Positions 9,927 through 21,566 of a stretch of DNA of 64,000 nucleotides are shown one piece after another. Location of the stretch: assembly GCA_027604505.1 (NCBI GenBank), contig JADIIX010000067.1, positions 1 to 64,000 of the forward strand. The letters are read 5' to 3'. This DNA is from Gonapodya sp. JEL0774 (lineage: Eukaryota > Monoblepharomycota > Monoblepharidomycetes > Monoblepharidales > Gonapodyaceae). The notes below the pieces were generated by a model that searched no databases, had not been told where the DNA came from, and was given only the letters and a program-made list of their open reading frames with translations. The position numbers and the translations under genes were made by a program. Each line of letters begins with the position of its first letter. The stretch's first letter is position 1.

Positions 9927-12900
9927 ATGTCCAATTCGTACTTTGGAGGAGACCAGAGCTACAGCCGTCGCGAGAGGCCATCTCTGGACATCCAAACTCA
10001 AAACCGAGCCAGAAACTCATCTCCTGCCGGAGCGCACAAGCCTAGCTACAATAATCCACCTGGAATTTCGAGATTGCTTCCGACACCCCCTCCATCATCC
10101 TCTGCCCTGCCAGGCGACACTTTCTCTACACCTTCCCTACCCTCTGGACGTGGTCGCACTCGCCAGCCCCCCACACCTTCACCAGAGTCTTCTGACGAAA
10201 TGGACGGACAATTTGAACCATACTCATCATTGCCATCAGCGTCAACTATTGCTGCCCACCGCCGGTCCCAGGTCCTCAATCTGCAGACGGGGGACGAGAT
10301 TCAACGGGTTCTTCGGGAGCAGCAGGAACACCTGTTCTACCTCCAGCAGCAACTTCATGTTCGAACACAACCGTCTGGAAACCCCAATGCGGGAGCTGCT
10401 CCCGCAGCAGGACCATCCCAGCGTTCAGAGCGGCCCGAGAGGGCGGAGCGGGCGGAGAGGGGTGAAAGAGCAGGACGGAACAGCATTGAAGCTCGTTATT
10501 CTGGTGCCTCTAATGACGGTGCTTACGAGACAGGCTCGCTCGGTGGACCGTCCCTCGCTCGCAACGGCTCTGGATCCACCTACGAACCGCGTCCCTCCCG
10601 AACCTCCAGTCCTGCTCGCAACTCATACATCTCCACGTCCTCACCCGCACGTAATGTTCCCCTTCCGCGTACCTCTTCCCCGGCACGAACATCTGTGTCA
10701 ACTGTGAAACCTCTCTCGGCCCCTGAAATCGCCACCGTTGAACGGACACCCTCCACCTCATCCTCACTGGGATCGTCCCCACCGACCAACGCGCTCAATG
10801 GAAACGCACCCAGACGTACCCCCTCTCTTCTTGCGGCTACGGCTGCAAGTGCCAGAGCAAAGGACAAATGGCTGGCGCTTGATGGTGTGAAGCCTTCGCA
10901 GATGGCATCGTCGCCGCCGGAACGGGGAGACTCTGGTTCTTGGCGACCCCGTCCACTTATGACACGCTCTACTACCGCCCCGTCTATCGGTACCATTTCT
11001 AACAACACCACTACAACGAGACAGCCTTCTCTAAACGGTGCTCCAACCTCCGTGCAAAAATCCTCGAGCACCTCACTTCCTCGGACCGGTCACACTCGAA
11101 CCCCATCTGTCTCCCTCTCTCGTGAAGCGATCCCCGTTTCTGATGCGTCAGCGAACACCTCCGCGGACTCCCGACCACCTTCTGGACGCCCCGGTGGACC
11201 CTCCAAGGTTAAGGCTCTCGTAGCAGCCTTTGCCACTCTTGACCAGCAGGCGAAAGACATTCCCATCGGATATGCACCTAAACCGTTTGATCCCGTTCCG
11301 GGCGCAAGTGGCTTCCAGGGTGACGATCACGAGGACAACGCGATCACGGGTGTCAAAGCCGCAGAAACGCCTCAGCAGCAGCCGCAGCGGGATTCTTACA
11401 ATGGCGCGAGTTCCATCCCCTTTGCCTTTATTAACAACGAACCGGAGGAGGCATCCTGGGGTGGCTCCAAACCTGCCTTCTCGGGTCCCCCTGTGCGACC
11501 AGCCCCTTCTGCTCAGATGTTACCTGTGGTGAAGCCAGCTCCCAGCGCTTCAACGCCCGTGCCCGTTCGACCAGCAGGTACGAGAGATTCAGGGGGTAGG
11601 CCGCTTTCTGTGGCGGGACGGGTTGTCGGTGGAGATTATGGTACGTGAGCTTATTCGGTATGGGAGCTCGTTTTGGGCTCAGAAGTGGTCTTTCCTGTCC
11701 AGGTGTGTCTAACGAAGAAGACCCGAAGAGGAGAGCATCACTTGAGGGGAGAGCAGTCTGTAAGAATTGGTTATGCATGAGTGCTCTCGGGCCTTTCGTG
11801 ACCCTTCCTCCAATACGCAGCTGCCTCACCGGTCCCCGTACAGAGCGTTGTTCTGTCGAGCTCTCCTTCACAAGTTTCGAACACCCGCTCCCCCCCTCAA
11901 CACCAAAAAGTCCAACAACTCACGAACCAGAGCCACGAGCGACCCAGCTCCCCGGACCGCAACCCTCCACCAAACCAATCCCCGTCTCCACCTGGCATTC
12001 AAACTTCCGCTCCTATTCCAGCTACCAGACAATCGTCGGCTTCTTCTTTTCGGTCCAGCAAAGGCTCAATGGAGGATGATTTGGAAGATATGCCACTCGA
12101 CGCACTGCGAGGAGACCGGGTGTCGACTCTGCGAACGGGGCCACGGAATCCAGCTCCGCGTCCTATGAGTGTACTGAAGCCATCTGATGGGATACGGCGG
12201 GGGCCTTCCAAGAGTGTCTCGTTCTCGAGCGAAGGGGTGAGAGTGCGTGAAGTCCCCCACCGTGAGGACGAAGCGTACCAGTATGCTTCGGACAATGAGA
12301 GCGACGAAGATGAAGAGGACTATAGTGATGACGAGTCGATGACCGGAAGTGAGGAAGAGGACGATGAAGATTTTACGGACGAAGAGGTGAGACTTTGCAA
12401 CGACGGAAATTTTCTGCTCCGCACTGACAACAGTCGTCCGATTCTGCACAATCAGGAGGAGTCGGAAGATGATTACGAGGAGGAAGAAATAGATCCGGAT
12501 GAGGACTTGGAGGAGACCGAGGAGGAAGACGAACCACCAGCTGTCGACACACAGCGCCAGAGTCAATCAGAGAAACCGCAAACCCTTTACATCCCACCGG
12601 GTCCGTTAATGCCAGTAGTGAGTCCCAACAGACCCGTTACTGCGGTAACGTACTCGACAACGAGGCTCGGTAAAGATGCGAACACTGATAACTTGGGCAG
12701 AAAATCGTCGAAGGACGATGGTCAACCCAAGAACTCTACCCGGAGCTCAATGGATGGCTCAAATGTAGTCTCCACCGCCATTCCGGAAGTCGATTTGTAC
12801 CAGCCTGGGAACAGGACCAGCATTGCTGCCGCTCCGTCTGGGTGGGGAGGTGTGGGGAACGGCATACAAGGTGCTTCAAAGTCTCGGCCGGTATCTTGGG

Positions 12901-13979
12901 CAAACCCCTCGTTCGCGAACACACCAACCAATGCATACGTTGGTGCGACTCGCTCGACCTCGGTAAAAGCGGTAGGATCTTCAAGGGTGGACGAGTCGAA
13001 CGATCTGTCCAACTTCCTGCCCTCGCGCCGTGCCCAGTCTGAGAAGGGTCCCAGGGATACTGCCAGCAGTCAAATTGGCGTAATTGGCGTAGTACCAGCA
13101 AGTTCTTCTAGCAGATCCCGTCCCACCTCCATGATGCTTGTAGAGCAACCCAATCCAGGGTACCCAACACCCCCCGTCACACCTCCAACTTCAACAAATG
13201 GATTGAAGGAGAGAGTTGCTGCAAACCTGTCATCGGAGGACACCACGGAAGATGACGAAAGCGATTGGGACTCTGAAGACTCCGAGGATGAGAGCGGGTC
13301 TGGTAGTGAGGAAGAAAGTGATTATGGCAGCGATGATACAGAGACTGGGACGGAGAGCGAGCTTGGGACGCCGGACAAACCGTTGCCTCCTCCACGGAGT
13401 CGCGGGAACAAGCCAGCGTTCGTCACGGAAACCCAATATGCCGACCAAGATGATTATGGTCAACAGCGAAGGGGCTCCAAGTCAAACGGTTCGTCCGGTG
13501 CGTACAGCGCGCCTCCATTGAGTCCGCTGTCGTCAGATGGAAGCAGGAAAATCGGTTCTCTTCGACGAATTCCGAATTCCTCCGTTGCACGAAAGATTTC
13601 TTTTCATCGAAACACCTCAATCCGAAAGTCCATCCGAGACCATCATCGTCCAATCAGTGATACACGCTCAGATAAGGGCTCTATGAAGTCTTTTGAGGGG
13701 AGCGCGCGTCGTGAAGGTTCGAAACGAGGAGGTTCCATCCGATTGGGACCTAATCGTATGGGCTCTGTCCGCGTGGGATCGATTCGCAGACCCGTACAAT
13801 CGAATCGCTTTACTCCCCATGTGGGCTTTGAACCGCAGTATGGGAAAAAGATCGACCCTAATCAGAATTCGGACCGGGACTCGGGGAGGCGGAGCGCCAG
13901 GAGCGGAGCCAAACCGAAGAAGCCGACGTTCTGGAAGAGCTTGAAAGGAATTTTCGCACTGGGGGGGCCTAAGAAGTGA
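9927..13979 (+). CDS. Large intrinsically disordered protein with acidic blocks and basic C-terminus
   Basis: Not recognised. Three exons join in phase: 9927-11640, 11703-11759 and 11821-13979, giving 1,309 residues. The N-terminal half is Ser/Pro/Thr/Arg-rich, with a short predicted helix EIQRVLREQQEHLFYLQQQL near residues 125-145 and three close copies of an SSPAR motif near residues 218-252. The second half has two Asp/Glu-rich blocks (around 12285-12535 and 13230-13370) separated by Ser/Thr/Pro-rich sequence. It ends with repeated basic GSxRxG units (13720-13790) and a basic/hydrophobic tail KKPTFWKSLKGIFALGG. Many SP/TP and RxxS sites make it a likely phosphoprotein. The tail could bind acidic membranes or another protein, which is inference only. 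No folded domain was seen. Confidence 0.8.
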
Positions 13980-14339
13980 ATTGATAGACAATTTGATAGA
14001 TATTATCGGACATTCTGGTGGACATTTTACGCAACCTGCAGGACAGCGTCGGATATTGGTCACCTGCCACTATCTTTCGGACATGGGAATGGGCTATATA
14101 GTACCCACAAATATCCCCAAGAAGTTATCATTGTATTTATCTATGCGTAATTGAGTTTCAATTGAAGTATACGCTTCTACTACTGTCAGTTTACTCAAAT
14201 GTGCACTCTCTTTCGAGAATTGGGAATACTACTACACAAGAAGGACGAAGCGTACCCACAGCATGCCCTGCTTGGGGCGGGGAACTCAACCCGACAGACA
14301 TTGTTATTCCCGGTTCTCGAACACAAGCGACTCCAAACA
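13980..14339. other. Short intergenic region
   Basis: A 360-bp gap between the disordered-protein gene and the first ABM-like gene, on the same strand. It contains a TATATA-like stretch near 14094-14100. No gene was seen. Confidence 0.4.
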
Positions 14340-14944
14340 ATGGCACAACGAATGAGTAAGAAGACTGGGATAATCTGGAGGTGAAATTTTCATCCATCGT
14401 CACTCAGAATCGTTATTCTGCCCTTCGGAACCATACCCGTCGGAACTACAGTCGTGATTCTCAAGGCGAAGAAGGAGGAGGCATCCAAGGTTGCTGATAT
14501 CCTTGCGGAAGGGGCGCGCCTCACGCGCCAAAATGACGCTGGCTGCATCGATTACACAGTTGTTCAGGATAAAGCGTGAGTACCAGCGGCGTTCAAACTT
14601 CGCTCTTCAGAACACTGAGCTCCCGTTCGATTCCCCCAGCGATCCCGCCACTTTTATTTTTGTGGAGGTATGCCGGAAATCTGAATTTCGGACGCGCATT
14701 CGAAAACCCAATGAAGCTAACAAGTGTGGGGTGCATTTATAGCACTGGAAGGACCAGAAGTCGGTCGAAGCGCACATGAAGGCCGCGCACTTCATCGTAC
14801 GTTCTCCTATTGTAGATTCTTTGCACTTACTCTGTGCTAACTTTGACCGGACTACCTACGGTTCCAACTCAGAACATGAACAAACAACTGAAGGGCAAGA
14901 TGTCCGGGGCTCCGACTTTCTACCGCGTGGAGGCCAAAGTTTAA
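14340..14944 (+). CDS. Antibiotic biosynthesis monooxygenase (ABM)-like protein, tandem copy 1
   Basis: A small protein of 97 residues with a dimeric alpha/beta-barrel ABM fold, as in putative quinol monooxygenases (YgiN type). Five exons join exactly in phase: 14340-14355, 14452-14575, 14640-14667, 14743-14796 and 14873-14944. The protein opens MAQRMIVILKAKKEEA, contains GCIDYTVVQDKADPATFIFV and HWKDQKSVEAHMKAAHFI, and ends KMSGAPTFYRVEAKV. The pattern of a start strand, G-C-x-x-Y and a W-x-x-x-x-x-x-x-H-x-x-x-H-F helix defines the family. The tiny first exon of 16 nt is supported by the same exon size in the neighbouring copy. The biochemical substrate is unknown; family members oxidise quinols or polyketides or act in stress responses. 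Confidence 0.9.
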
Positions 14945-15085
14945 AGTTTTTAGATGTTACCGGCATGGTTTTAATGTAAAAAGGGGACTCGGTGCATCTT
15001 TCATGTTTGATCTGCTGGTCGGAACTTCCCTGTGCCGATCGGAGTCGTTTCTCTCCATTTTCTTCCCCATCACACATCATCGATT

Positions 15086-15827
15086 ATGGTTCTTCGTACA
15101 AGTACGCTATACCTCGCCTTCGTCTTTCATTCGCAATCCCTCGGTCTGATGCGAGATTCCCCTTGCGTTGTTGTTCCGTCGGACTTCCACTTTTCGTCCG
15201 ACTTCGGCTTCCCCCCCCCCCCCCCATCTCGCATCACGAATGGTGCACCATCATCACCTCAAATGGCTCAATCATACATCGATGTGATCCAATTTTGTTA
15301 CTTCAGTTGCCGTTTTGAAGGCGAAGAAGGAAGTTGCGGAGGAGGTTGGCAATATTTTGGCCGAAGGTGCTCGTGCAGTGAAGCTGAATGAGCCAGGCTG
15401 CATCGAGTACACCTTGATGCAAGACAAAAGGTTCGATTTGAGTCCGTGGTGGTTCTGGTAGTGATGTTTCATGAGATTCACCTTTTCATCCATACCCGAT
15501 GACGGATAATTATCTCGGCAGCGACCCCGCCACTTTCATTTTTGTAGAACAGTGGAAAGATGAAGCAGCTGTTGCCGCCCATGGGAAAGCACCTCACTTC
15601 ATCGTGAGTACATACGCGGTGTGGGTAGACATTTAGGCTGGCTTCACAGAATCATTTTGTCGTCACGTGGGAACAGGAAATGAACAAGAAGCTTAAGGTG
15701 AGAGTGCTTGTATGATAGATTCAGACTCAAGAGTCCACTGAATGAAATCAATGTGTTGGTGAACGTTCCATAACAGGGCAAAATGGCCGGACCCCCAGGA
15801 ATCTACCGTGTTGAAGCCAAGGCATAA
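15086..15827 (+). CDS. ABM-like protein, tandem copy 2
   Basis: A paralogue of the gene just upstream, only 141 bp from its stop codon. Five exons join in phase: 15086-15101, 15307-15430, 15522-15603, 15677-15697 and 15777-15827, again 97 residues. It opens MVLRTIAVLKAKKEVAEE, keeps EPGCIEYTLMQDKSDPATF and QWKDEAAVAAHGKAPHFI, and ends MAGPPGIYRVEAKA. Exons 1 and 2 have the same lengths as in copy 1 (16 and 124 nt). The intron between FVE and QW present in copy 1 is absent here, and an extra intron splits the last coding block after KKLK. Intron 1 is long (205 nt) and holds a run of 15 C. Function is as for copy 1: unknown substrate. Confidence 0.9.
15211..15225 (+). repeat. Poly-C tract (15 C) in intron 1 of ABM copy 2
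   Basis: Fifteen consecutive C inside the 205-nt intron, about 80 nt before the acceptor. Long C runs are prone to slippage, so the exact length may vary between strains or be a sequencing estimate. Confidence 0.9.
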
Positions 15828-15958
15828 ATGATGGATATTGGAGTCATTCTATGTACTGTCATGAGCTCAATAATCAAATACGGTCATTTGGTCGCAAGAA
15901 CTTCACTATTACATTGACCACGCCAGCTGTCGAAAATCGTCACACAAAATATATAAAT

Positions 15959-18901
15959 CTAATACCAGAATGCCTTCAGGTTTCCCTTCAGTTGAAGAGG
16001 CTGTTCGAATGCTACAACCATCACCGACCGGTCGGACGCACCATCGCTGCCCGCCAACCGGTTTAAGAGTTCATTAGACTCAACAGGTTTTGTCTGATCG
16101 TCCTTTGTGGCGATCGTGATGTGAGGATGTGCGTTCTCGCTTTCGAATCCGGCAGGCAATTCGACAGGAATGCACATTACCCTGTCATTAAATACGACCG
16201 TCGAAGCCGTCAATGTCACCGCTGTAGGAGACTCACTCGCCGATGCACCGGCGTTCTGAGGCGTCGACGGTGAGTCCAACAGTGTCCGATACTGTTCCAC
16301 CAGGCCGATTCTGTCTGATGGCAGTCGGGATTGCTCGGCGCTGTTACCGCAGAACACGAGTGTGACATGGAAGTCCTTCTTCACCCGCTTCTTCTTCACC
16401 AAAAAGTCCCAAAAAGATCGCTCCTCCCGATTTTCGAACAATCGTGCAAGCTCCGCGGGCAAATCCGGCTCTGTGATTGCTATCCCGTAATACCTCGGAA
16501 GAGCAGTTCGACCCTTATTCTCGGTCTTCTTTCCCTTCTGGTCACCCACGCTCTTGACTACAGTAGGTTTGTAAGCAAAAGCAATCAACATCGCCTGGTC
16601 AATTGCCTCGTCTGTCGGCATTTCAAGTCCCATTTCGCGAATCACGGTCACGAGGTTAGAACGTGTATCCGAGAATACTGATAGCGATATCACTTTGTCG
16701 ATACCCTTGTCGGCGCGTTTGGACAAATCAATAGGATCCCGTTTGCGAATGAAGTTACGAAGCACTTTTTGAAATCCCTCTGTTCGGTTGGGAGTTAAGG
16801 ACTGATGGTTTTCACCTCTGTAAAAGGGAGTCCCAAAAAAAAGTCCAGTGAGGGTGGGCAGAATCTACAGGACACATCTCTCACCTGCTGATCACTCGCT
16901 GAGTGGTGACCTCCAATATCTCCTGTTCTTGCGCTGGATCAACTTGCCAGTCTAGAGCGATAACGCGACAGCCTGGATACTGGTTGCGCATAGACGCAAT
17001 GAGGTTCTGTCGGTGTTCTGAAGGACTAGCTTAGAACCCTACGCCGATTCAAAAAATACGGGATAGCAACTCATCCTACCAAAGAGGTGATTGTTCTTGT
17101 CAGCGATTACTGTATCATGATCCTTGAACTCATTGAAAATGGCGTCAACGAAGTGCTTCATGGGATTCTTCTTGTTTGTTATGTTGTCATTCTAGGTATT
17201 GTGGTGGGTCAAGAAGGCACTCGACCGACATTCAGCCAAATAAACTCACCTGAACATGACCGAATCCAAAAAGTTCCGTCAATGCAACAGCCAAGGTTGT
17301 TTTCCCGCAGCCAATGGTGGCGATTGGAACAATAATGGTTTTAGAATACCCACGCATAGGCTTACTCTTTGCCGGTGACGGGAGGTGGTCGCTTGTGCTG
17401 CCCCGCTCTAATCCAGATGACATCGATCCAGAAGCCGTACTTGCATTGCCGTTGTCGTTCATTGCACGTGCCTCCAAAACTTCAGGAGTCAGACCCGCGG
17501 TGTGAGTACTCTCTTCGCCGTCGATATCGTTTCTCACGGCCAACCTCTCCGGGTCGTTGATTCCCATCTCTGCAAGGAACATGTTACGCACCCTTATAAT
17601 GCCGTGGTTCTGGTTGAAGCCCTCGAAGAGGATGGGCTCTTCCTTCAGCTTTCGCTTCACGAAGTTCACATACTTCGAAGTAAGGTCGTACCGGTGCCGT
17701 GCAAAGTCTTTCCCTCTCATGACCTGTCGAGTGACCTCTCGCCACTCGCGGTACATAAGGTAAGGTTCATCATATTTGACCTACCGATGGGGATAGGGAA
17801 GAACGCGTCCGTTAAAAAGACGTCTCGTTTGCAAGTCTCCAAAGAATATTCTACCTTAAAGAACATGTCCTCCAGCTCCCGGTCCTCTCCCCGCACCTTG
17901 CACCGGACAACCCAACCCTCGATAGGCCGGTTCTCAAAGCTGCCGGTCTCACGGCAAGAATCCGTGAGCTCTTTTACTTGTTCGATGGTGTCCCGCACCA
18001 GCGCCCCAACCTGATTGAAACCGAAGTAGTTGGCAAACTCGGTGAGCTGGCTCGTTGGCCATGTTTGAAGCCTTATTGTGTTATGGTTTATTCCGTGAAG
18101 GTAGAGTCCTGCGCGGTCAGGAGGGTATGCCAGAATGTGCTCTTCGAACTCATCGTCCGCAAGCTATAAATGCCCATTGGAATCAGTGAGTCGTGTTCAC
18201 TCAGAAGCAATCGCTAAGTGAACAGAAAATACCTCGAAGACGGCCGTGACGTTATGTCCCTCCAAAAATCGCGCGAGCTCCTGCTTCGTGCGACCCGCTC
18301 TGTTGAGGTGCCTGAGAAGCCATTCCTCACCTAAGATTCTGGTCAGCAAAGCGTTGAGATCGTGGTATCGAGTGAATGAGGACTCACCCTTCTCCGCATG
18401 AGGTCCTCCAATTGCGTGTTTGGAAGTCACCAAGATGTGGCCGTCCAGCGCGGCGATAAATATAATGCATCCATTCTCCTTCAAAGTGAGCTCATAAGGT
18501 GCCCTGTTATGTTGTATCCATTGGTGGGTGTCACGGTTACAATGTGGTTGATTGAACGTCTTCACCCACAGAGTTGCCTCTTGCAATTGAGTCCATTCGA
18601 CCCATTTCACCTCCCCGACATTGAAAAACTTGTCGTACCCCCTTGCAACGATCTGAGGCGCCCCATCCTTCATCCGCATGAAGATCCCACGTGCATTGGA
18701 GGGAAGTTTCCCTCCGCGCTTGTATTGACTCTCGTCGGGTACTGAGTAGCTGTAGATGTCCTCCTTCACAACTGGCAAGTAGTACGCAGTTCTTCGCATC
18801 AGAGAGTGGCGACCCTTGCCCGCGCTTGCTGCATCGAGTCGGTTTTTGAAGGCGATTAGCTCGTGGTTCCTATCGCGAGCGTCCGAGTATTGACCCTCCA
18901 T
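15959..18901 (-). CDS. TRL1: Trifunctional tRNA ligase Trl1
   Basis: The fungal tRNA-splicing ligase, which joins tRNA halves and, in fungi with the unfolded-protein response, HAC1-type mRNA. All three domains are present in order. The N-terminal adenylyltransferase has the nucleotidyl-lysine motif TLKENGCIIF (about 18480), then EGWVVRCK and the final KVKYDEPYLMYREWRE motif. The central polynucleotide kinase has the P-loop IATIGCGKTTLA (about 17300) and VIADKNNH. The C-terminal cyclic phosphodiesterase has the two H-x-T motifs HVTLVF (about 16370) and HITIAT (about 16115). The start at 18901 gives MEGQYSDARDRNHELIAF. Exons fit at 18901-18388, 18330-18233, 18163-17855, 17780-17250 and further exons down to 15959, about 830 residues in all. 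The C-terminus is convergent with ABM copy 2, 131 bp apart. Confidence 0.95.
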
Positions 18902-19143
18902 GACCCTTTCCACTTGATTGGGTAAGAATAGGAGAAGATTGAAGCCGACTGAACCTGATGGACGTATTTTATGGGGCAGAAGGCGGGCCAGTTTCATTCG
19001 CTTTGGGCGAGTGCATCTTTGAGGCGGGTGAGGGTGGAACACCAGTTGGACATAAATATTGTTCGCATTTTTGAGGTATTGCTTGATATCAAGTCCCATA
19101 AAAATGGGGATAGCCTTGCTATATGTATCTGCAGCTGGATGGC

Positions 19144-21243
19144 TCACTTCTTGCGTCTCAAAGCTGCTAACTTCTCCAAGAGTACATGCGCCTCTCTTGC
19201 TTCCCACTCAGTGACCCTCTTCATTTCTGCCAACTGCTCCTTCCTTCTAGCCACTTCCTGCTTCCACTCCTCCAATGTCGCCTGAGGAATTGCGGAAGAC
19301 TGTATGTTACTGGCTTCAACACCAGTTGGGGCATGGACCACTGTCCGTGTGAATCTCATATCGTTCAGCACATTCACATCCATGGGTGCTGCAGCTGGAG
19401 TTCTCGGAATGGTAAGTATATCCTCCAAAGGTTTTATTGTGACGAGAGGCTGAGAGCGAGTTCGTGGTATTTTGGAGCGCGCCTGAGCTGGCTTCCTTTT
19501 GGAAGGTGACGGTGACGGTGAAGCCGCTCTCAAGCGCGGTACCGGCGTCTTTGGCCTTGATAGAGGTGGTGGCGCAACTTTTCTCGATCCATCTACGGTA
19601 ACTGGCAAAGGTGTGCGCACTTGACCAGGGAATTCATCCGAAAACTGGGCCTGAGGTAAGCCAAGAGCCCGCTCAAGTGCCCTCTCCTGTTCTGTGACAT
19701 TGAACGGAGACGAAAAGGTCCAATAGGCGGACTCGGTCCCCCAAATCTGGGTGAGAGGCACCGGGCCAGCATAACTGGCAGGCGGGTTTAGCATCCGATT
19801 GCTCGAATCGCTTACAGTCGGTAGCTGAGCTCGCTCCGCAACTTCATCAACGACCGCTGGAGGTTGAGGAGTGTGGCCCGCCACGTCATCCATACCATCC
19901 AAGTCGACATAAGCGCTCAAGTCGAAGAAGGAGTCTTCCTTCGTGCGTGTTCGGGCGATAGTTTGCGGGCACGGCGAAGGTGCTGACAGAATGTGAGAGT
20001 CTGGGAGTATGTTGAACTTGAGATTCGGTTGGGAATAGGATGTTGGTATGAGTGTTCGTGAACGACTTTGAGAGGAGGATATCGGGGCATCCTGGTTCTG
20101 CTCCGTTTGACAATCAAAATCAAAATCGAAGTCCGCAAACATGTCCATAGCTGTTGTCTTAGACTGCAGCCCTCCACTGAGTCGCAAAGAGGCACTGAGA
20201 TCCATCAGACTTCCCAGTGAGGCGCTCCTTTTCCGCGAGAGCGGACGCACAACAAGATTTGGTGGGACTCTGGATGGAGCAGCCGTGCAAAGGATACCGA
20301 GAGCATGACCGTCTCCAGAGACTTCCATATTGATGAAATGGACACCAAGGCCGTGTTTGGGAATATGTTCTCCCACAAGCGTTTCACTGCTTGACACAGA
20401 GGGTCGAGCTGCCATGAAAGCTGGAGGACTACATGGACCAAGGAGTGCGACACTGTCGTGTGTGGGGATGAATTGGTCTGGTATAATCGACGGCGTGAAA
20501 CCGGTTGCGTAATTCGTGCGGTTCGTCCTCATTTTTTCGTGCTCATAATTTCCTTTCCCAATATTGCGAGACCCTCCCGGAGAACTTTTGCTGGTATAGA
20601 TTGTTGATACGTTTGGACCTTTTGGTTTATGAGAGCGCCGGCCAGTGCTCTGGTGGCATTCATTCGCTTCCGTTAACTTCCTTCCGGACAGACAAAGGTT
20701 TTCCAGTGCTTCTTTACTTGCAGCGAGCTTGAAAGCGTCATCGATAGCCCTCTGCGTGAGAGTGTAACCATACGGCTGATGTCTTCGCCCATGACGGTTG
20801 ACTGTGCGAGACGTTTTCGCGGCAGCGACATTGGCCCTCTGGGGACCACCACCAACATAGCTATCCAGAAACCCCGCCAGAGTATCGAGACTACCATCTT
20901 CCGGGAAAAATGAGGCGACTGAGGTAACTGGGCTTGCCGGTGGGCACCCTGCCGGGCCTTTATGTAACACAAACCACAGACCTTGAGCTCCATTCCTCCA
21001 GCACAATCATGGGCACAATCTACCTTGAATTATTTGGTTTTGATAATCTCCAAACGAAGATGAAGCACTTGGATTAATGGGCGAGATGGGATGGGCGGTT
21101 TCTGGGCTTGAATGGCAATCGATGTTCATTTTGGAGGACATGGTAGACGGCCGGCAAGTATCAAAGCTTTTCTTGAAGTTTGCAAGCGATGGATTGGATA
21201 TGGAAGTGGGTGTGGATGCATTCGAGGGGGAGTAGGCGAGCAT
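19144..21243 (-). CDS. Unknown disordered protein with C-terminal coiled coil
   Basis: Not recognised. Two exons join in phase, 21243-21024 and 20948-19144, giving 674 residues. The first exon is Ser/Pro-rich. The second holds DGSLDTLAGFLDSYVGGG, then TLTQRAIDDAFKLAASKEAL near residue 140, long Ser/Pro/Thr-rich stretches, a short Asp/Phe repeat (FADFDFDFDC) near 20110-20145, and proline-directed basic segments such as RPKTPVPRLRAASPSPSPSK. The last 45 residues form a charged helix likely to be a coiled coil (EEWKQEVARRKEQLAEMKR). Proline-rich basic segments followed by a coiled coil are common in cytoskeleton or septation scaffolds, but no assignment is justified. It is divergent from PRM1, with 323 bp between start codons. 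Confidence 0.75.
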
Positions 21244-21566
21244 CTTCGCTGTTGACGTTCTTTCGCTCTGTTATTTTGCAATCACCCTTTCAACACCCAC
21301 ACGCGGGGAAGCAAATCATGAGAAGAATTCACCGTTTGCAGATACTCAAGAAAACGACAATCTGATTGATTCAAGGTGCTCCTTCCAATCCACGCTGGTG
21401 AGAAACAGAACGGGTGCCAAGTCCAACAAGATTATGCGTGTTTGAGTTTTCCTGCAGCACCGATACGTCGATCGGCGAAGATGACAGCCAGGCGCCGCTG
21501 CCCCGAACTAAAGCATTATTCGGTGGCACTCTAGCCTTCAGCTTAATCTTATTCGGTGTCCCGTCT
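21244..21566. promoter_or_regulatory. Divergent promoter between unknown gene and PRM1
   Basis: A 323-bp gap between two start codons on opposite strands. Prm1 genes are pheromone-induced in yeasts. I could not identify a convincing tandem HMG-box or Ste12-type repeat here by eye. A GATTGATTCAAGG stretch near 21362 was seen but is not diagnostic. Confidence 0.35.
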
